Shown: one piece after another, positions 19,646 through 28,562 of the stretch
Position numbering within the stretch: position 1 is the stretch's first letter
How the letters are laid out: each line of letters opens with the position of its first letter
From: DATMER01 sp963741305
GTDB lineage: Bacteria; Acidobacteriota; Thermoanaerobaculia; Multivoradales; UBA5704
Assembly: GCA_963741305.1 (NCBI GenBank)
Contig: CAVUHL010000003.1
Coordinates: 7,750,001 to 7,814,000 of the forward strand
DNA: 64,000 nt
Direction of reading: 5' to 3'
Notes under the pieces: model-generated
The model's input: the letters and a program-made list of their open reading frames with translations, nothing else
Told to the model about the DNA's origin: nothing
Database searches by the model: none
Position numbers and translations under genes: made by a program

Positions 19646-21030
19646 TGGAAACCCCTCTTCCAACGAGACTTTCCGCGGCTCTGCCGCACCGCCTGCCGAA
19701 CCGCCTGCCGAACCCCAAGGCCGCGCTCCTGAGCCGGGACGACTGGCGCATGCTGGGGTTCCTGCTCGCCCACGGGCCGCTGGGGGTCGCCTTCCGCCAG
19801 TTCGAGGGGATCTCCCGCTGGCATGCCCTGGGCGTGCTCGCCCTGGGCGTCTGGTGGGCCACCGCCGGACGCCGCCCCGCCCTCGCCATCTATACCGCGT
19901 GCTACATCACCGGCGCCGAGGTCCTCTGGCGGATGACCGGCACCAACCTTTTCTGGGAGTTCGGCAAGTACGCCACCTGCCTCATCCTGATCCTCGTCCT
20001 GCTCCGCCTCCCGTCGCACCGGACGATGTCCTGGGGAGCGCTGCTGTACTTCCTCCTGCTCCTGCCTTCGGCCTTCCTGACGCTCCAGCACCTCGGGCCC
20101 ACCATGACCCGCGACGCCCTCAGCTTCAACTTGTCCGGGCCGCTCACCCTGGCGGTGGCCGTCCTCACCTTCTCCAGCATCCGGGCGGCCGCCATCGACC
20201 TCAAGTGGCTCGTGCTGTCCCTGCTTTCGCCCATCGTCGGGGTCACGGCGATCTGCACCTTCACCACGCTGACGGCGGGCCAGATCACCTTCTACGCCGA
20301 GTCCAACTTCGTCACCAGCGGCGGCTTCGGCCCCAACCAGGTCTCCGCCGTGCTCGGCCTGGGAGCCCTGCTGGCGCTGCTCGTCGCCCTGCAGAGCACC
20401 CAGGGCCTGGTGCGCTGGGCCTTCCTGGGCATCACCCTGGGCATCCTCGTGCAGGGCGTCCTCACCTTCTCCCGGGGAGGCGTGATCAACGCCCTGATCT
20501 GCACGGGCATCCTGGGCGTCCACCTGATCGGGCAGCCGCGGGTGCGGGCGACCTTCCTCGCGGTGCTCGTGGCTTTCGCGCTCCTCGGCACGACCGTGAT
20601 CCTGCCCCGCCTCAACCAGTGGACCGGCGGAGCCTTGGAGGAGCGCTACTCCAGCACCTCCCTGGGTTTGCGCCAGTCCATGGCCGAGGAGGAGCTGCAC
20701 CTGTTCCGGGAGCACCCGATGCTGGGTGTCGGACCGGGGATGGCCAAGTACTACCGCGTGGGCATGCTCGGCTTCGAGGTCGCGGCCCACACGGAGTTCA
20801 CCCGTCTTCTGTCCGAGCACGGGATCCTGGGCGGCCTGGCGCTGGCGGTGCTGATCGGCCTCGCGGCCAGGGCCTACCTGATCGCCCCCACGGCCCTGCA
20901 GAAGGCCTGGGTCGCGGCCCTCACCGCCTGGACCTTCGCCGAGATGAGCCACTCGGCCATGCGCATCGCCGCCATCTCCGTCCTCTTCGGCCTTGCCATG
21001 ATCCGCTGGGATTCTTCACGGGAGCGGTAG
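19645..21030 (+). CDS. O-antigen ligase/polymerase-like integral membrane protein
   Basis: The 461-residue protein is very hydrophobic with about ten predicted membrane helices. The Wzy_C/WaaL-type periplasmic region is visible: LTFSRGGVINALICTG, then LFREHPMLGVGPGMAKYY and AAHTEFTRLLSEHGILGG. In this superfamily (O-antigen ligase WaaL, polymerase Wzy) the conserved His sits in the H..(y/f)....e.G.lG block. It would either polymerise repeat units or ligate the polymer to an acceptor on the outer face of the inner membrane. The N-terminus contains a small 12-bp tandem repeat. Confidence 0.82.
   Translation: METPLPTRLSAALPHRLPNRLPNPKAALLSRDDWRMLGFLLAHGPLGVAFRQFEGISRWHALGVLALGVWWATAGRRPALAIYTACYITGAEVLWRMTGTNLFWEFGKYATCLILILVLLRLPSHRTMSWGALLYFLLLLPSAFLTLQHLGPTMTRDALSFNLSGPLTLAVAVLTFSSIRAAAIDLKWLVLSLLSPIVGVTAICTFTTLTAGQITFYAESNFVTSGGFGPNQVSAVLGLGALLALLVALQSTQGLVRWAFLGITLGILVQGVLTFSRGGVINALICTGILGVHLIGQPRVRATFLAVLVAFALLGTTVILPRLNQWTGGALEERYSSTSLGLRQSMAEEELHLFREHPMLGVGPGMAKYYRVGMLGFEVAAHTEFTRLLSEHGILGGLALAVLIGLAARAYLIAPTALQKAWVAALTAWTFAEMSHSAMRIAAISVLFGLAMIRWDSSRER
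19681..19716 (+). repeat. Three 12-bp tandem units inside the membrane protein gene
   Basis: Three consecutive 12-bp units starting with CTGCCG occur at 19681, 19693 and 19705. They encode LPHR, LPNR and LPNP. The units are nearly identical and in frame, so slippage would change protein length by four residues without breaking the frame. Confidence 0.7.
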
Positions 21031-21035
21031 CCGGC

Positions 21036-22082
21036 GTGCCCGCGCGCCTCGGCTTCGTGGGGCCGATGCTCGGCTCCAATCCCGGTTGGGTGGTCGGCCA
21101 GGGAGAGGTCGTGGCCGGGCTGCTCGCCCGGGACGGGCACGAGGTCCGTACCGCCTCCCGCATCCCCAACCGCTGGCTGCGCCTGCTCGACGTCGCCACC
21201 AGCCCGCTCCGGTGGCGCGGCCGGATCGACGTCCTGGTCGTCATGGTCTTCAGCGGTCCCGGTTTCCACCTCGCTGACGCGGCCAGCGCCATGGCCCGCC
21301 GCCTCGGCATCCCCGTCGTGCTCTGGCTCCATGGCGGCAACCTGGCGAGGTTCGCCGAGGAGTCTCCGCGCCGGCTGCACAGGGTGTTCCGGCGCGCCGC
21401 GGCCTGGGTCGCCCCCTCGGACTTCCTGGCGGGCTTCTTCCGCGGCTGGGGCTTCGACGTCCAGGTGGTCCCCAACGTGGTGGACATCGGCCGATACGCT
21501 TACCGGCACCGCCCCGCCGTGGCGCCGCGCCTGCTCTGGATGCGCACCTTCCATGACCTCTACAACCCTTTCCTGGCCGTGGAGACGCTGGCCGAGCTGC
21601 GCCCAGATCTCGCCGGGGACGCCGGGGACGCCGGGGCGACGCTCACCCTCGCGGGCCAGGACCGCGGGCTGCTCGAGCCGACGCAGGAGCTGGTGGAGAG
21701 GCTGGGGCTGGGCGCCGCGGTCCGCTTCGCCGGCTTCCTGGACGCGGAGGGCAAGGCCCGGGAGTTCCCCCGGCACGACGTCTTCCTCAACACCAACCGG
21801 GTGGACAACACGCCCGTGAGCGTGATCGAGGCCGCGGCCTACGGGCTGCCGGTAGTGGCCACCCGGGTGGGTGGGATCTCCCATCTGCTGCGCGACGGCG
21901 AGACCGGCCTGCTGGTGCCGGACGGCGATGCGCCCGCCATGGCCGGGGCCGTCCGCCGGCTGCTCGACGAGCCCGGCCTCGCCGGCCGTCTCTCCACCGA
22001 GGGTCGCTGCCTCGCCGAGTCCTGTGCCTGGGAGTCGGTGCGAGGCCGATGGCACGATGTCTTTCAACAGGTGCTCCGCTGA
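21036..22082 (+). CDS. Family 4 glycosyltransferase
   Basis: The 348-residue protein starts at GTG 21036, 5 bp after the previous stop. It has the GT4 opening RLGFVGPMLGSNPGWVVGQ with GEVVAGLLARDGHEV. The middle contains AAAWVAPSDFLAGFF and VQVVPNVVDIGRYAY. The donor site is FLNTNRVDNTPVSVIEAAAY (a D-x7-E variant of the E-x7-E motif), followed by GETGLLVPDGD. The family is retaining and NDP-sugar dependent. An AGD AGD AGA tripeptide run near residue 195 comes from a 9-bp tandem repeat. Confidence 0.86.
   Translation: MPARLGFVGPMLGSNPGWVVGQGEVVAGLLARDGHEVRTASRIPNRWLRLLDVATSPLRWRGRIDVLVVMVFSGPGFHLADAASAMARRLGIPVVLWLHGGNLARFAEESPRRLHRVFRRAAAWVAPSDFLAGFFRGWGFDVQVVPNVVDIGRYAYRHRPAVAPRLLWMRTFHDLYNPFLAVETLAELRPDLAGDAGDAGATLTLAGQDRGLLEPTQELVERLGLGAAVRFAGFLDAEGKAREFPRHDVFLNTNRVDNTPVSVIEAAAYGLPVVATRVGGISHLLRDGETGLLVPDGDAPAMAGAVRRLLDEPGLAGRLSTEGRCLAESCAWESVRGRWHDVFQQVLR
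21612..21638 (+). repeat. Three 9-bp tandem units in a glycosyltransferase gene
   Basis: GCCGGGGAC occurs at 21612 and 21621, and a close copy (GCCGGGGCG) at 21630. They encode an Ala-Gly-Asp/Ala run in a loop of the transferase. The units are in frame and likely neutral. Confidence 0.65.
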
Positions 22083-22085
22083 GCC

Positions 22086-23438
22086 ATGGGCTGGACCGAC
22101 ACCCTCTACGCCCGGCTGCCGGTGCCGCTCCAGCACGCGGCGGTGACGGCGTTCGGCGCCGTCTGGCACCGCAAGCGCTTCGGCGGCAGCTACGGCCGGG
22201 AGCTGGCCGGTTTCCTGGAGCGCGAGCGCTTCTCCAGGGAGGAGTGGCGGGACTGGCAGACCCGGGCCCTCCGGGAGATCCTGTCCCTGGCGGTCACGCG
22301 AGTTCCGTACTACCGCCGTGCCTGGGCCGGGCTCGGCCTCGACGAAGGACGGATTGCCCGCTTCACGCTCGACGACCTGCCGCACCTTCCGATCCTGGAG
22401 AAAGAGGCGGTGCGGGCCGATCCCGGCGCCTTCCTGGTGGACGGGAAGGACGACGGGCTGACGGTCTGCCCGACCAGCGGCTCCTCGGGCACGCCGGTCC
22501 AGACCTACTGGAGCCCGGACGACTTCCGGCGCTCGCTCGCCCTGCGGGAGGCCCGCGCCTGCCGTCCGGCGGGGGTGTCCTACAGCCAGCCCCGCGCCAC
22601 GGTGAGCGGCCGGATGGTGGTCCCCGATCCGGACAGCCCTGGCCCCTTCCACCGCTTCAACCTGGCGGAGCGGCAGGTCTACCTTTCGGCCTTCCACCTG
22701 AAGCCCGCCAACGCCGCGGCCTATGTGGCGCCCCTCGTCCGCCACCGCGTGGCCTGGGCCACGGGGTACACCCACGTCTTCGAGCAGCTCGCGGTCCTGA
22801 TGATGGAGCAGGGGATCGCCCCGCCTCCCGGCCTGCGGGCGGTCATCACCACCAGCGAGGCGCTGACGGAGGAGGGAAGGGAGCGCATCGAGATGGCTTT
22901 CGGCTGCCGGGCCTACCAGGAGTACGGCCAGGTCGAGGACGCCATCTTCGCCTGCGAGGGTCCGGACCGGCGGATGCGGGTGAGCCCGGACTCCGGAGTC
23001 CTGGAGCTGGTGGATTCCCAGGGCGGGCCGGGGGACGTGGTGGCGACGAGCTTCATCCGCAGGTCGCAGCTCCTGATCCGTTACCGGCTGGGGGACGTGG
23101 CCGTCCTGGACGAGGATGCCGGCCCGATGCCGGTGCTGCGGGAGGTCGTGGGCCGGGTCGAGGATCTGGTCGTGGGGCCGGACGGCCGCAGGATGCTCCG
23201 CTTCCATGGGGTGTTCACCGCCCTGCCCGGGGTGCGGGAGGCGCAGATCGTCCAGGAGGCTGCGGCCCGGATCCGGGTCCGCGTGGTGCCGGCCCCAGGG
23301 TATGGGGAGGAGACGGCGCGGGAGATCGCGGCCCGCGTGCGCCAGCGGTTGGGCACGGGGGTGGAGGTGGAGGTGGAGCGGGTGGAGTCGATCCCGCGGA
23401 CGAAGGCGGGGAAGTTCCAGGCGGTGGTGCGCTCGTGA
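22086..23438 (+). CDS. CapK-like adenylate-forming enzyme (phenylacetate-CoA ligase family)
   Basis: The 450-residue protein belongs to the PaaK-like branch of ANL enzymes often found in capsule loci (CapK). The P-loop is CPTSGSSGTPVQTYWS near residue 135. ITTSEALTEEGRERIEMAFG and YQEYGQVEDAIFAC form the adenylate-binding core, LIRYRLGDVAVLDED is the D-motif region, and IPRTKAGKFQ near the end carries the C-terminal lysine. The enzyme probably activates a carboxylic acid with ATP for attachment to the polysaccharide, possibly handing it to the acyltransferases downstream. The substrate is unknown. The gene starts 3 bp after the preceding stop. Confidence 0.82.
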   Translation: MGWTDTLYARLPVPLQHAAVTAFGAVWHRKRFGGSYGRELAGFLERERFSREEWRDWQTRALREILSLAVTRVPYYRRAWAGLGLDEGRIARFTLDDLPHLPILEKEAVRADPGAFLVDGKDDGLTVCPTSGSSGTPVQTYWSPDDFRRSLALREARACRPAGVSYSQPRATVSGRMVVPDPDSPGPFHRFNLAERQVYLSAFHLKPANAAAYVAPLVRHRVAWATGYTHVFEQLAVLMMEQGIAPPPGLRAVITTSEALTEEGRERIEMAFGCRAYQEYGQVEDAIFACEGPDRRMRVSPDSGVLELVDSQGGPGDVVATSFIRRSQLLIRYRLGDVAVLDEDAGPMPVLREVVGRVEDLVVGPDGRRMLRFHGVFTALPGVREAQIVQEAAARIRVRVVPAPGYGEETAREIAARVRQRLGTGVEVEVERVESIPRTKAGKFQAVVRS

Positions 23439-24712
23439 GGGTCCTGATCCTCACCCAGTACTTCCCGCCCGAGATGGGCGCTCCCCAGGCGCGCCTCTCG
23501 GAGCTGGGGGAGCGCCTGATCGACCTCGGCTGGGAGGTGGAGGCGCTGACCGCGCTGCCGAACTACCCGACCGGCCGGGTCTTCCACGGCTACCCGGGCA
23601 AGGCGATGACCGAGAACGTGGGGCGCATCCGCACGGTGCGCGTGCGGCTGCTGCCCTCCCAGAAGGGGTTCGCCCGCCGGCTGGCCTGCTACTTCTCGTT
23701 CGCGGGCTCGGCCGCCTTCCATGGCCCGCGCCTCTGCGCCCGGCCGGACGTGCTGTTCGTGGAGTCGCCGCCCCTGTTCATCGGCTTCGCCGCCCGCCGG
23801 CTGGCGCGGCGCTGGCGCTGCCCCTACGTGCTCAACGTGAGCGACCTCTGGCCGCAGTCGGCGATCGAAATGGGCGTCATAAAGCCCGGTCTCGCCACGC
23901 GCATGGCCGAGCGGCTGGAGCTGTCCCTCTACCGCAACGCCGCGGGCGTGACCGGCCAGTCCGAGGAGATCGTGGAGTCGGTCGCGGCCCGCTCGGACAC
24001 GCCGGTGGAGGTCATCACCAATGGCGTCGAGCCAGCCCGGTTCGGCCAGGCCGATGAGGCCGCCCGCGAGCTGATCGGCCCCGAGCCCGGCCCGGTCTTC
24101 CTCTATGCCGGACTGCTGGGGCTCGCCCAGGGGCTGGACCAGATCCTCGACGTGGCCGCCCGTTTACCGCCGGAGGTCCCGGGCCGCTGCGTGCTGGTGG
24201 GGGAGGGGCCGGTCCGCCGCGCTCTCCAGGAGCGCATCGACCGCGAGGGGATCAACCGCGTCCGCATCCTGCCTGCTCAGCCCCGCGAGCGCATCCCCGC
24301 CCTGCTCGCCGCCGCGGACGTGGCCGTGGCCTCCCTGGGGATGCGCCTCCCGGGCGCGGTGCCCAGCAAGATCTACGAGGCCATGGCCTCGGCGCGCCCG
24401 CTCCTTCTGATCGCCGAGGGCGAGGCCGCCCGCCGGGTGGAACGCGCCGGGTGCGGCCTGACCGTCCGGCCGGGCGACCTGGAGGGCGTGCGGAAGGCCT
24501 GGACACGGCTCGCGACCGATCCCGGGCTGCGCGCTCGGCTGGGCGCAGCCGGCCGGCGCGCCGCCGAGACGGAGTACGATCGCGCCAGGATCGCCGAGCG
24601 CCTGGATAGGTTTTTGAGGAGGTGCCTGGGAAAGGACCAAAAGGACGTAAAGGACCCAAAGGACTTCAAGGACATCAAGGACACCAAGGACAACAAGCCC
24701 CCTGTCCTTTAG
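23435..24712 (+). CDS. WbuB-like family 4 glycosyltransferase with repeat-derived tail
   Basis: The 425-residue protein opens with VLILTQYFPPEMGAPQARLS and has LTALPNYPTGRVFHGY, both typical of WbuB-type fucosyl/aminosugar transferases. Further marks are YVLNVSDLWPQSAIEMG, PVEVITNGVEP, FLYAGLLGLAQGLDQIL and PGAVPSKIYEAMASARPLL. The normal family end is near FLRRC. The last 26 residues (KDQKDVKDPKDFKDIKD and onward) come from a separate inverted-repeat DNA element at 24629-24748 that supplied the stop codon. The start is GTG 23435 with a 4-bp overlap. Confidence 0.86.
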   Translation: MRVLILTQYFPPEMGAPQARLSELGERLIDLGWEVEALTALPNYPTGRVFHGYPGKAMTENVGRIRTVRVRLLPSQKGFARRLACYFSFAGSAAFHGPRLCARPDVLFVESPPLFIGFAARRLARRWRCPYVLNVSDLWPQSAIEMGVIKPGLATRMAERLELSLYRNAAGVTGQSEEIVESVAARSDTPVEVITNGVEPARFGQADEAARELIGPEPGPVFLYAGLLGLAQGLDQILDVAARLPPEVPGRCVLVGEGPVRRALQERIDREGINRVRILPAQPRERIPALLAAADVAVASLGMRLPGAVPSKIYEAMASARPLLLIAEGEAARRVERAGCGLTVRPGDLEGVRKAWTRLATDPGLRARLGAAGRRAAETEYDRARIAERLDRFLRRCLGKDQKDVKDPKDFKDIKDTKDNKPPVL

Positions 24713-24748
24713 GTCCTTTTCGTCCCTTATGTCCTTTTGGTCCTTTCC
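24629..24748. repeat. 120-bp inverted-repeat element of AAGGAC units
   Basis: The left arm is a run of AAGGACnnn units from 24629 to about 24690; the right arm (24704-24748) is built of GTCCTTT units. The outer 18 nt (GGAAAGGACCAAAAGGAC) are perfect inverted repeats, so the transcript can fold into a long hairpin. The left arm is translated as a Lys-Asp repeat tail of the WbuB-like protein and the right arm forms the 44-bp gap before the next gene. This looks like a small mobile or slippage-grown element inserted at a gene end. Confidence 0.8.
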
Positions 24749-24756
24749 GGCAACCC

Positions 24757-25428
24757 ATGACTGAAGCCGACCGCATCCTGGAAGAGCTGCGCCGCCGCGA
24801 GCGGGAGATCCCCGCGGATTTCTACAGCCTCGACCGGCCCGCCAACCGCTTCTTGCGCCAGGGCCAGGAGCGCGCCCTCCGCAGGGCGCTGGAGGAGATC
24901 GGGCCTCTCGCCGGCAAGCGCGTCCTGGAGGTGGGCTGCGGCTCGGGCAACTGGCTGGAGATGCTGGCGGGAGCGAGCCTCTCCGGGATCGAGCTGGACC
25001 CCGGGCGCGCCGCCCGCGCCGCCTCCCGCTTTCCAGCGGCAGACATCCGCACCGGCGACGCCTCGCGCCTCCCCTGGGAGAGCGGCAGCTTCGACATCGT
25101 CCTCCAGAGCACGGTGTTCTCTTCGATCCTCGACGCGGGCATGCGGCGGGCGGTCGCGTCGGAAATGCTGCGGGTGCTCGCCCCGGACGGGGCCATCCTC
25201 TGGTATGACTTCTTCGTGGACAACCCGTCCAACCCGCACGTCCGCGGCGTCCGGCGGCGCGAGGTCCACGCGCTCTTCCCGGGCTGCCGCGTCGCTCTGC
25301 GCCGGGCGACGCTCGCCCCGCCCCTTGCCCGGCGGATCGTGCCGGTCTCCTGGACGCTCGCCGCGCTCCTGGAGGCGCTGCGGGTCTTCGACACCCACTA
25401 CCTGGGCGTGATCCGCAATGCTGCTTAG
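24757..25428 (+). CDS. SAM-dependent methyltransferase
   Basis: The 223-residue protein starts at ATG 24757, 8 bp after the inverted-repeat element. Motif I is RVLEVGCGSGNWLEML near residue 52, then GIELDPGRAARAASRFP for the ribose contact. Motif II is SFDIVLQSTVFSSILD and motif III is LRVLAPDGAILWYDF. It is a standard Methyltransf_11 protein. It overlaps the FemAB-like gene by 11 bp and begins a sub-block (methyltransferase, FemAB, deacetylase-like, GNAT, WecB) that may act on an amino sugar. Confidence 0.83.
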   Translation: MTEADRILEELRRREREIPADFYSLDRPANRFLRQGQERALRRALEEIGPLAGKRVLEVGCGSGNWLEMLAGASLSGIELDPGRAARAASRFPAADIRTGDASRLPWESGSFDIVLQSTVFSSILDAGMRRAVASEMLRVLAPDGAILWYDFFVDNPSNPHVRGVRRREVHALFPGCRVALRRATLAPPLARRIVPVSWTLAALLEALRVFDTHYLGVIRNAA

Positions 25429-26512
25429 CTGGATCTGCGACGAGAGCGGTATGGCCGAGTGGGACGGCTTCCTGCTCCGCTCGCCGCGCGGCCACTACTG
25501 CCAGCTTTCCACCTGGCTCTCGTCCTTCCGCGCGTACGGCTTCGACAGCGAGGTCCTGGTGGCGCGGTCCGCGCCCGGAGAGCCGATCCGCGGCGGCATC
25601 GGCTGCCTCTCGTTCGGCCGGCTCGGCATCCGGCTGTTCGCCGCTCCCGCCGGTCCGATCGTGGACCTCGGCTGCGAGGAGCTGGCCGCCCCTCTGCTCG
25701 CGGAAGCGCTCGCGCACGCGGACAGGCGCGGCGCCGCCCTCTTCGAGTACCTGCTCCCCTGCTCCGAGGCCGAGGTCCCCTTCCTGCTGCGGCCCGGCGA
25801 CGCCCAGGATCCATCCGGAGCGCGCGAGGGATGGCCGGTCCGGGCCGGCATGGCGCCGGCCCGGATGCTCTGGATCGATTTCTCGCGGGCTGCGCCGGAC
25901 GGCGAGTGGGACGCGGGGATGCTCGCGACCTTCGATGCGGCGGCGCGCCGGAACGTGCGTCTCGGCCTCAAGAGCGGCCTGGCCGCGAGGCTGGCGGCGA
26001 CCGGGCAGGAGCTCGAGGCCGCCTGGAGGATCATCGAAGCCAACGCGGCCGAGCAGGGCTATGCCGTGCGCCGGTGGAGCGACTTCGGCAGGGCGCTCCA
26101 GGACCAGGTCCGCAAGGGGCAGGCCTTCGTGCTCACGGCATGGCTCGGCGAGCGGGTGCTCGGCTGCGTCTACGGCGTGCTCGCCGGCCGGCGGTTCAGC
26201 TACCTGATGGGGGGGACGCTGCGGACGGAGCAGGACCTGAAGGTCGGGCACTTCACCCACTGGCAGGCGATGAGGCGCGCCAGGGAGCTGGGCCTGCTCG
26301 GCTACGACTTCACCAGCGGCGGCTCGGCCGGCGTGATGCGGTTCAAGCTCGGTTTCAGGCCGCAGGAGATCGCCTTCCCGGGGCACCGCCACGTGCGGCT
26401 GCGCCCCATGCGGGCTGCGCTTCTCGAGTACGGGGCCGGGGCGGCGGCGCGGCGCAAGGCGCAGATCGGGAACGTCCTGAGCGGTCTGGCGAGGCTGGCG
26501 GGACGGCGATGA
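25418..26512 (+). CDS. FemAB/GNAT-fold acyltransferase
   Basis: The 364-residue protein resembles the FemAB-related family seen in exopolysaccharide loci. The N-terminus has CQLSTWLSSFRAYGFDSEVL; in family members an hs..W......yg pattern is common. The second half carries the GNAT-like AFVLTAWLGERVLGCVYGVL, SYLMGGTLRTEQDLKVGHF, LGLLGYDFTSGGSAGVMRFK and LGFRPQE, which match the late FemAB/Acetyltransf_6 motifs (G...yDf.g.... l..fK..fg). It probably adds an acyl or aminoacyl group to an amino sugar of the glycan. It overlaps the genes on both sides. Confidence 0.78.
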   Translation: MLLSWICDESGMAEWDGFLLRSPRGHYCQLSTWLSSFRAYGFDSEVLVARSAPGEPIRGGIGCLSFGRLGIRLFAAPAGPIVDLGCEELAAPLLAEALAHADRRGAALFEYLLPCSEAEVPFLLRPGDAQDPSGAREGWPVRAGMAPARMLWIDFSRAAPDGEWDAGMLATFDAAARRNVRLGLKSGLAARLAATGQELEAAWRIIEANAAEQGYAVRRWSDFGRALQDQVRKGQAFVLTAWLGERVLGCVYGVLAGRRFSYLMGGTLRTEQDLKVGHFTHWQAMRRARELGLLGYDFTSGGSAGVMRFKLGFRPQEIAFPGHRHVRLRPMRAALLEYGAGAAARRKAQIGNVLSGLARLAGRR

Positions 26513-28107
26513 CTGTCGAGCTGCTATGGACCAGTCAGGAAGGCTCGTCGTCGCGGCGAGAGGTGCTCCGCCCGGTCGACGACGACGGATGGCACCGGCG
26601 TTACTCCTGCGCCGTGCCGGCGGCCCGCCTTTCGGTCGTCCTGCCGAGGGGCGACGCCTGGCGCCTGACCGCGGACCGCACGTTCGAGGCCCTGCCTGGC
26701 CGCGGCTCCACCGTCTTTCCTCTCGCCACCTTCCTGGTCACCCGCGGCGATGGCTTCTGGCGCTGGAGCCTGCCGCGCGCCACGCTGCGGGCGCTCAGGT
26801 TCTCCGAGGGCCGTGCCGTGGCCGACTTGCAGATCTACCGGCCGGCCGCCTGCGGCCTGACCTTCTGGGGCGCCGGGAAGCTGCAGCCGCCTCCGGCAGA
26901 GGAGACGGTCGAGATCACCGCGGACCGGCTGAACGACCTGTCGGAGTGCATCTGGATCGAGCCTTTTCCCCACGGCGCCAAGGGTGTCCTTTGCCTCACC
27001 GACCACGCCGACTTCGACTCGTCCGAGAAGCTCCGCCTGCTCGCTCCGCTCGTGGAGAGGACCGGCTTCCGGTTCACCAAGTCGGTCTTCCCGCACGGCG
27101 ACCCCTTGCCGGGAAGGCCGGACAAATCGGAGCCGGGCCTGGACGACCCGGTGTTCCGCCGCGAGGTGGCGCGGCTCCACGAGCTCGGCGTGGAGATCGC
27201 CTACCACGGGTTCAGCCCGCGCCGGGACGCTCCTCCGGCCGAGGAGTGCAGCCGGCGGGCCGAGGCCATGGCGGCTTTCGCTCCCCGGACCTGGATCGAT
27301 CACGGCACGGGCGACTACCTGCTCTCGCGGCAGGCCCGCCTCGGCGGAGGCGTGGACCTGGTCCCCTTCCTCGACCGCCTGGGCATCGAAAACTACTGGT
27401 CCTACTTCGACGTCTGGGACAATCCCCTCGGGGACCTCGACAGTTGGCGGGCCAGCGGCCCGGCGCGCGTCGCCGCGGAAGGTGCGCGCCTGCTGCGCCT
27501 GTCGCCCGCGATCCCGGCGGGTGCCCGGCGCCATTGCTTCCGGCATGTTTTCGGCAACCTCGTCGGCGAGCACGCCTACCTCGAACCCGCCTGGCGGAGC
27601 GCGCTCGCGCACGTCCCACGGCTCTGGCGGCTGCGGTCCGCGCCCCAGCTCCTGTACGGCTTCGACGGCCGGAGCCCGCTGATGGCACCGGCGAAGTACT
27701 GGGTCTTCGACACGACGCTGTTGAACCACCTGGCGGTGCAGATCGTTCCCGACACGCTGGACCGGCTGGCGAAGGACTCGGCGCTCTGCCTCGGGCACAC
27801 CTACCTCGGCTGGAGCCCGCAGCTCGGGAGCAACGTCTTCGGCCAGGACAGGGGTGCCTTGCACGTCCTGCCCGCTTTCGCGGAGAGCCTGGAGCACCTG
27901 GCCCTGCTCCAGAAGCGCCGCGAGCTGGCCGCCGTGCCGTTCAAAGACCTCCGGGCCTCCCTGTCCGCTTTCGCCGAGGCGCGCATCCTGCGCGGACCAC
28001 GGGGATGGGAGCTGCAGGGCGCCTCCCGGACCGAGGTCGTGGTCGGACAACCGGACGGCCGCGTCCTGACCCTCGGACCCGGGCAACGGATGTTCCTTCC
28101 ATGCTGA
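26509..28107 (+). CDS. Polysaccharide deacetylase-like protein
   Basis: The 532-residue protein has a distant NodB-type core in its centre. GVLCLTDHADFDSSEKL near residue 162 stands in the place of the TFDD motif, and VEIAYHGFSPRRDAP near 229 stands in the place of the H-x3/4-H metal motif. TWIDHGTGDYLLS near 263 follows. The N-terminal 150 residues and the C-terminal 100 are not recognised. If active it would remove an N- or O-acetyl group from a sugar. The motif spacing is unusual, so activity is uncertain. No signal peptide is visible, so a cytoplasmic precursor is the likely substrate. The start overlaps the FemAB-like gene by 4 bp. Confidence 0.6.
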   Translation: MTVELLWTSQEGSSSRREVLRPVDDDGWHRRYSCAVPAARLSVVLPRGDAWRLTADRTFEALPGRGSTVFPLATFLVTRGDGFWRWSLPRATLRALRFSEGRAVADLQIYRPAACGLTFWGAGKLQPPPAEETVEITADRLNDLSECIWIEPFPHGAKGVLCLTDHADFDSSEKLRLLAPLVERTGFRFTKSVFPHGDPLPGRPDKSEPGLDDPVFRREVARLHELGVEIAYHGFSPRRDAPPAEECSRRAEAMAAFAPRTWIDHGTGDYLLSRQARLGGGVDLVPFLDRLGIENYWSYFDVWDNPLGDLDSWRASGPARVAAEGARLLRLSPAIPAGARRHCFRHVFGNLVGEHAYLEPAWRSALAHVPRLWRLRSAPQLLYGFDGRSPLMAPAKYWVFDTTLLNHLAVQIVPDTLDRLAKDSALCLGHTYLGWSPQLGSNVFGQDRGALHVLPAFAESLEHLALLQKRRELAAVPFKDLRASLSAFAEARILRGPRGWELQGASRTEVVVGQPDGRVLTLGPGQRMFLPC

Positions 28108-28562
28108 AGCGGCTCCTGCCCCTCCGGATCGACGAGCTCCTGTACGGGATGCCGGTGGAGGAGGCGCTCGCATGCGAAGATCCGGCCTTCGAGGTCCGCC
28201 ACGAGGCGGCCGGACGGGCGAAGGAGTCCTATGTCGTCGCGATCGGGGGGGAGACGGCGCACCGGAGCTGGCTCCACTGGTCGGTCCGGCTGCCTCGGCG
28301 GTTCGGGTTCGACGGGTCGGCGCCGGTGATCGGCGACTGCTTCACCCCGGAGCGTTTCCGGGGCCGGTCGATCTATCCCCAGGTGCTGCGCTACATCGCC
28401 AGGGACGTCGCCCGGCGGGCCTCGGCGCCGGTCTACATCCTGGTCTCGCCTGCGAACCTCGCCTCGATCCGCGGCATCGAGAAAGCCGGCTTCCGCCGGC
28501 TGGCGCGGTTGCAGGGGACCCGCATCGCCGGATTGCTGTTCGGCAAGAGAGTGGAGCCATGA
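28101..28562 (+). CDS. GNAT family N-acetyltransferase-like protein
   Basis: The 153-residue protein has the GNAT layout in its second half: VIGDCFTPERFRGRSIYPQV corresponds to the acetyl-CoA pyrophosphate loop (R.rGrG/S), and LVSPANLASIRGIEKAGFRR to the conserved N..S....ekaGF block. The first 60 residues are less conserved. It probably acylates an amino sugar intermediate. It overlaps the deacetylase-like gene by 7 bp and wecB by 4 bp, so all three are coupled. Confidence 0.75.
   Translation: MLKRLLPLRIDELLYGMPVEEALACEDPAFEVRHEAAGRAKESYVVAIGGETAHRSWLHWSVRLPRRFGFDGSAPVIGDCFTPERFRGRSIYPQVLRYIARDVARRASAPVYILVSPANLASIRGIEKAGFRRLARLQGTRIAGLLFGKRVEP

Noticed and set aside
19681..21638. Phase-variable repeats in the membrane protein and GT4 genes
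   Set aside because: The 12-bp and 9-bp units are in frame and only three copies long, so slippage would not switch the genes off.
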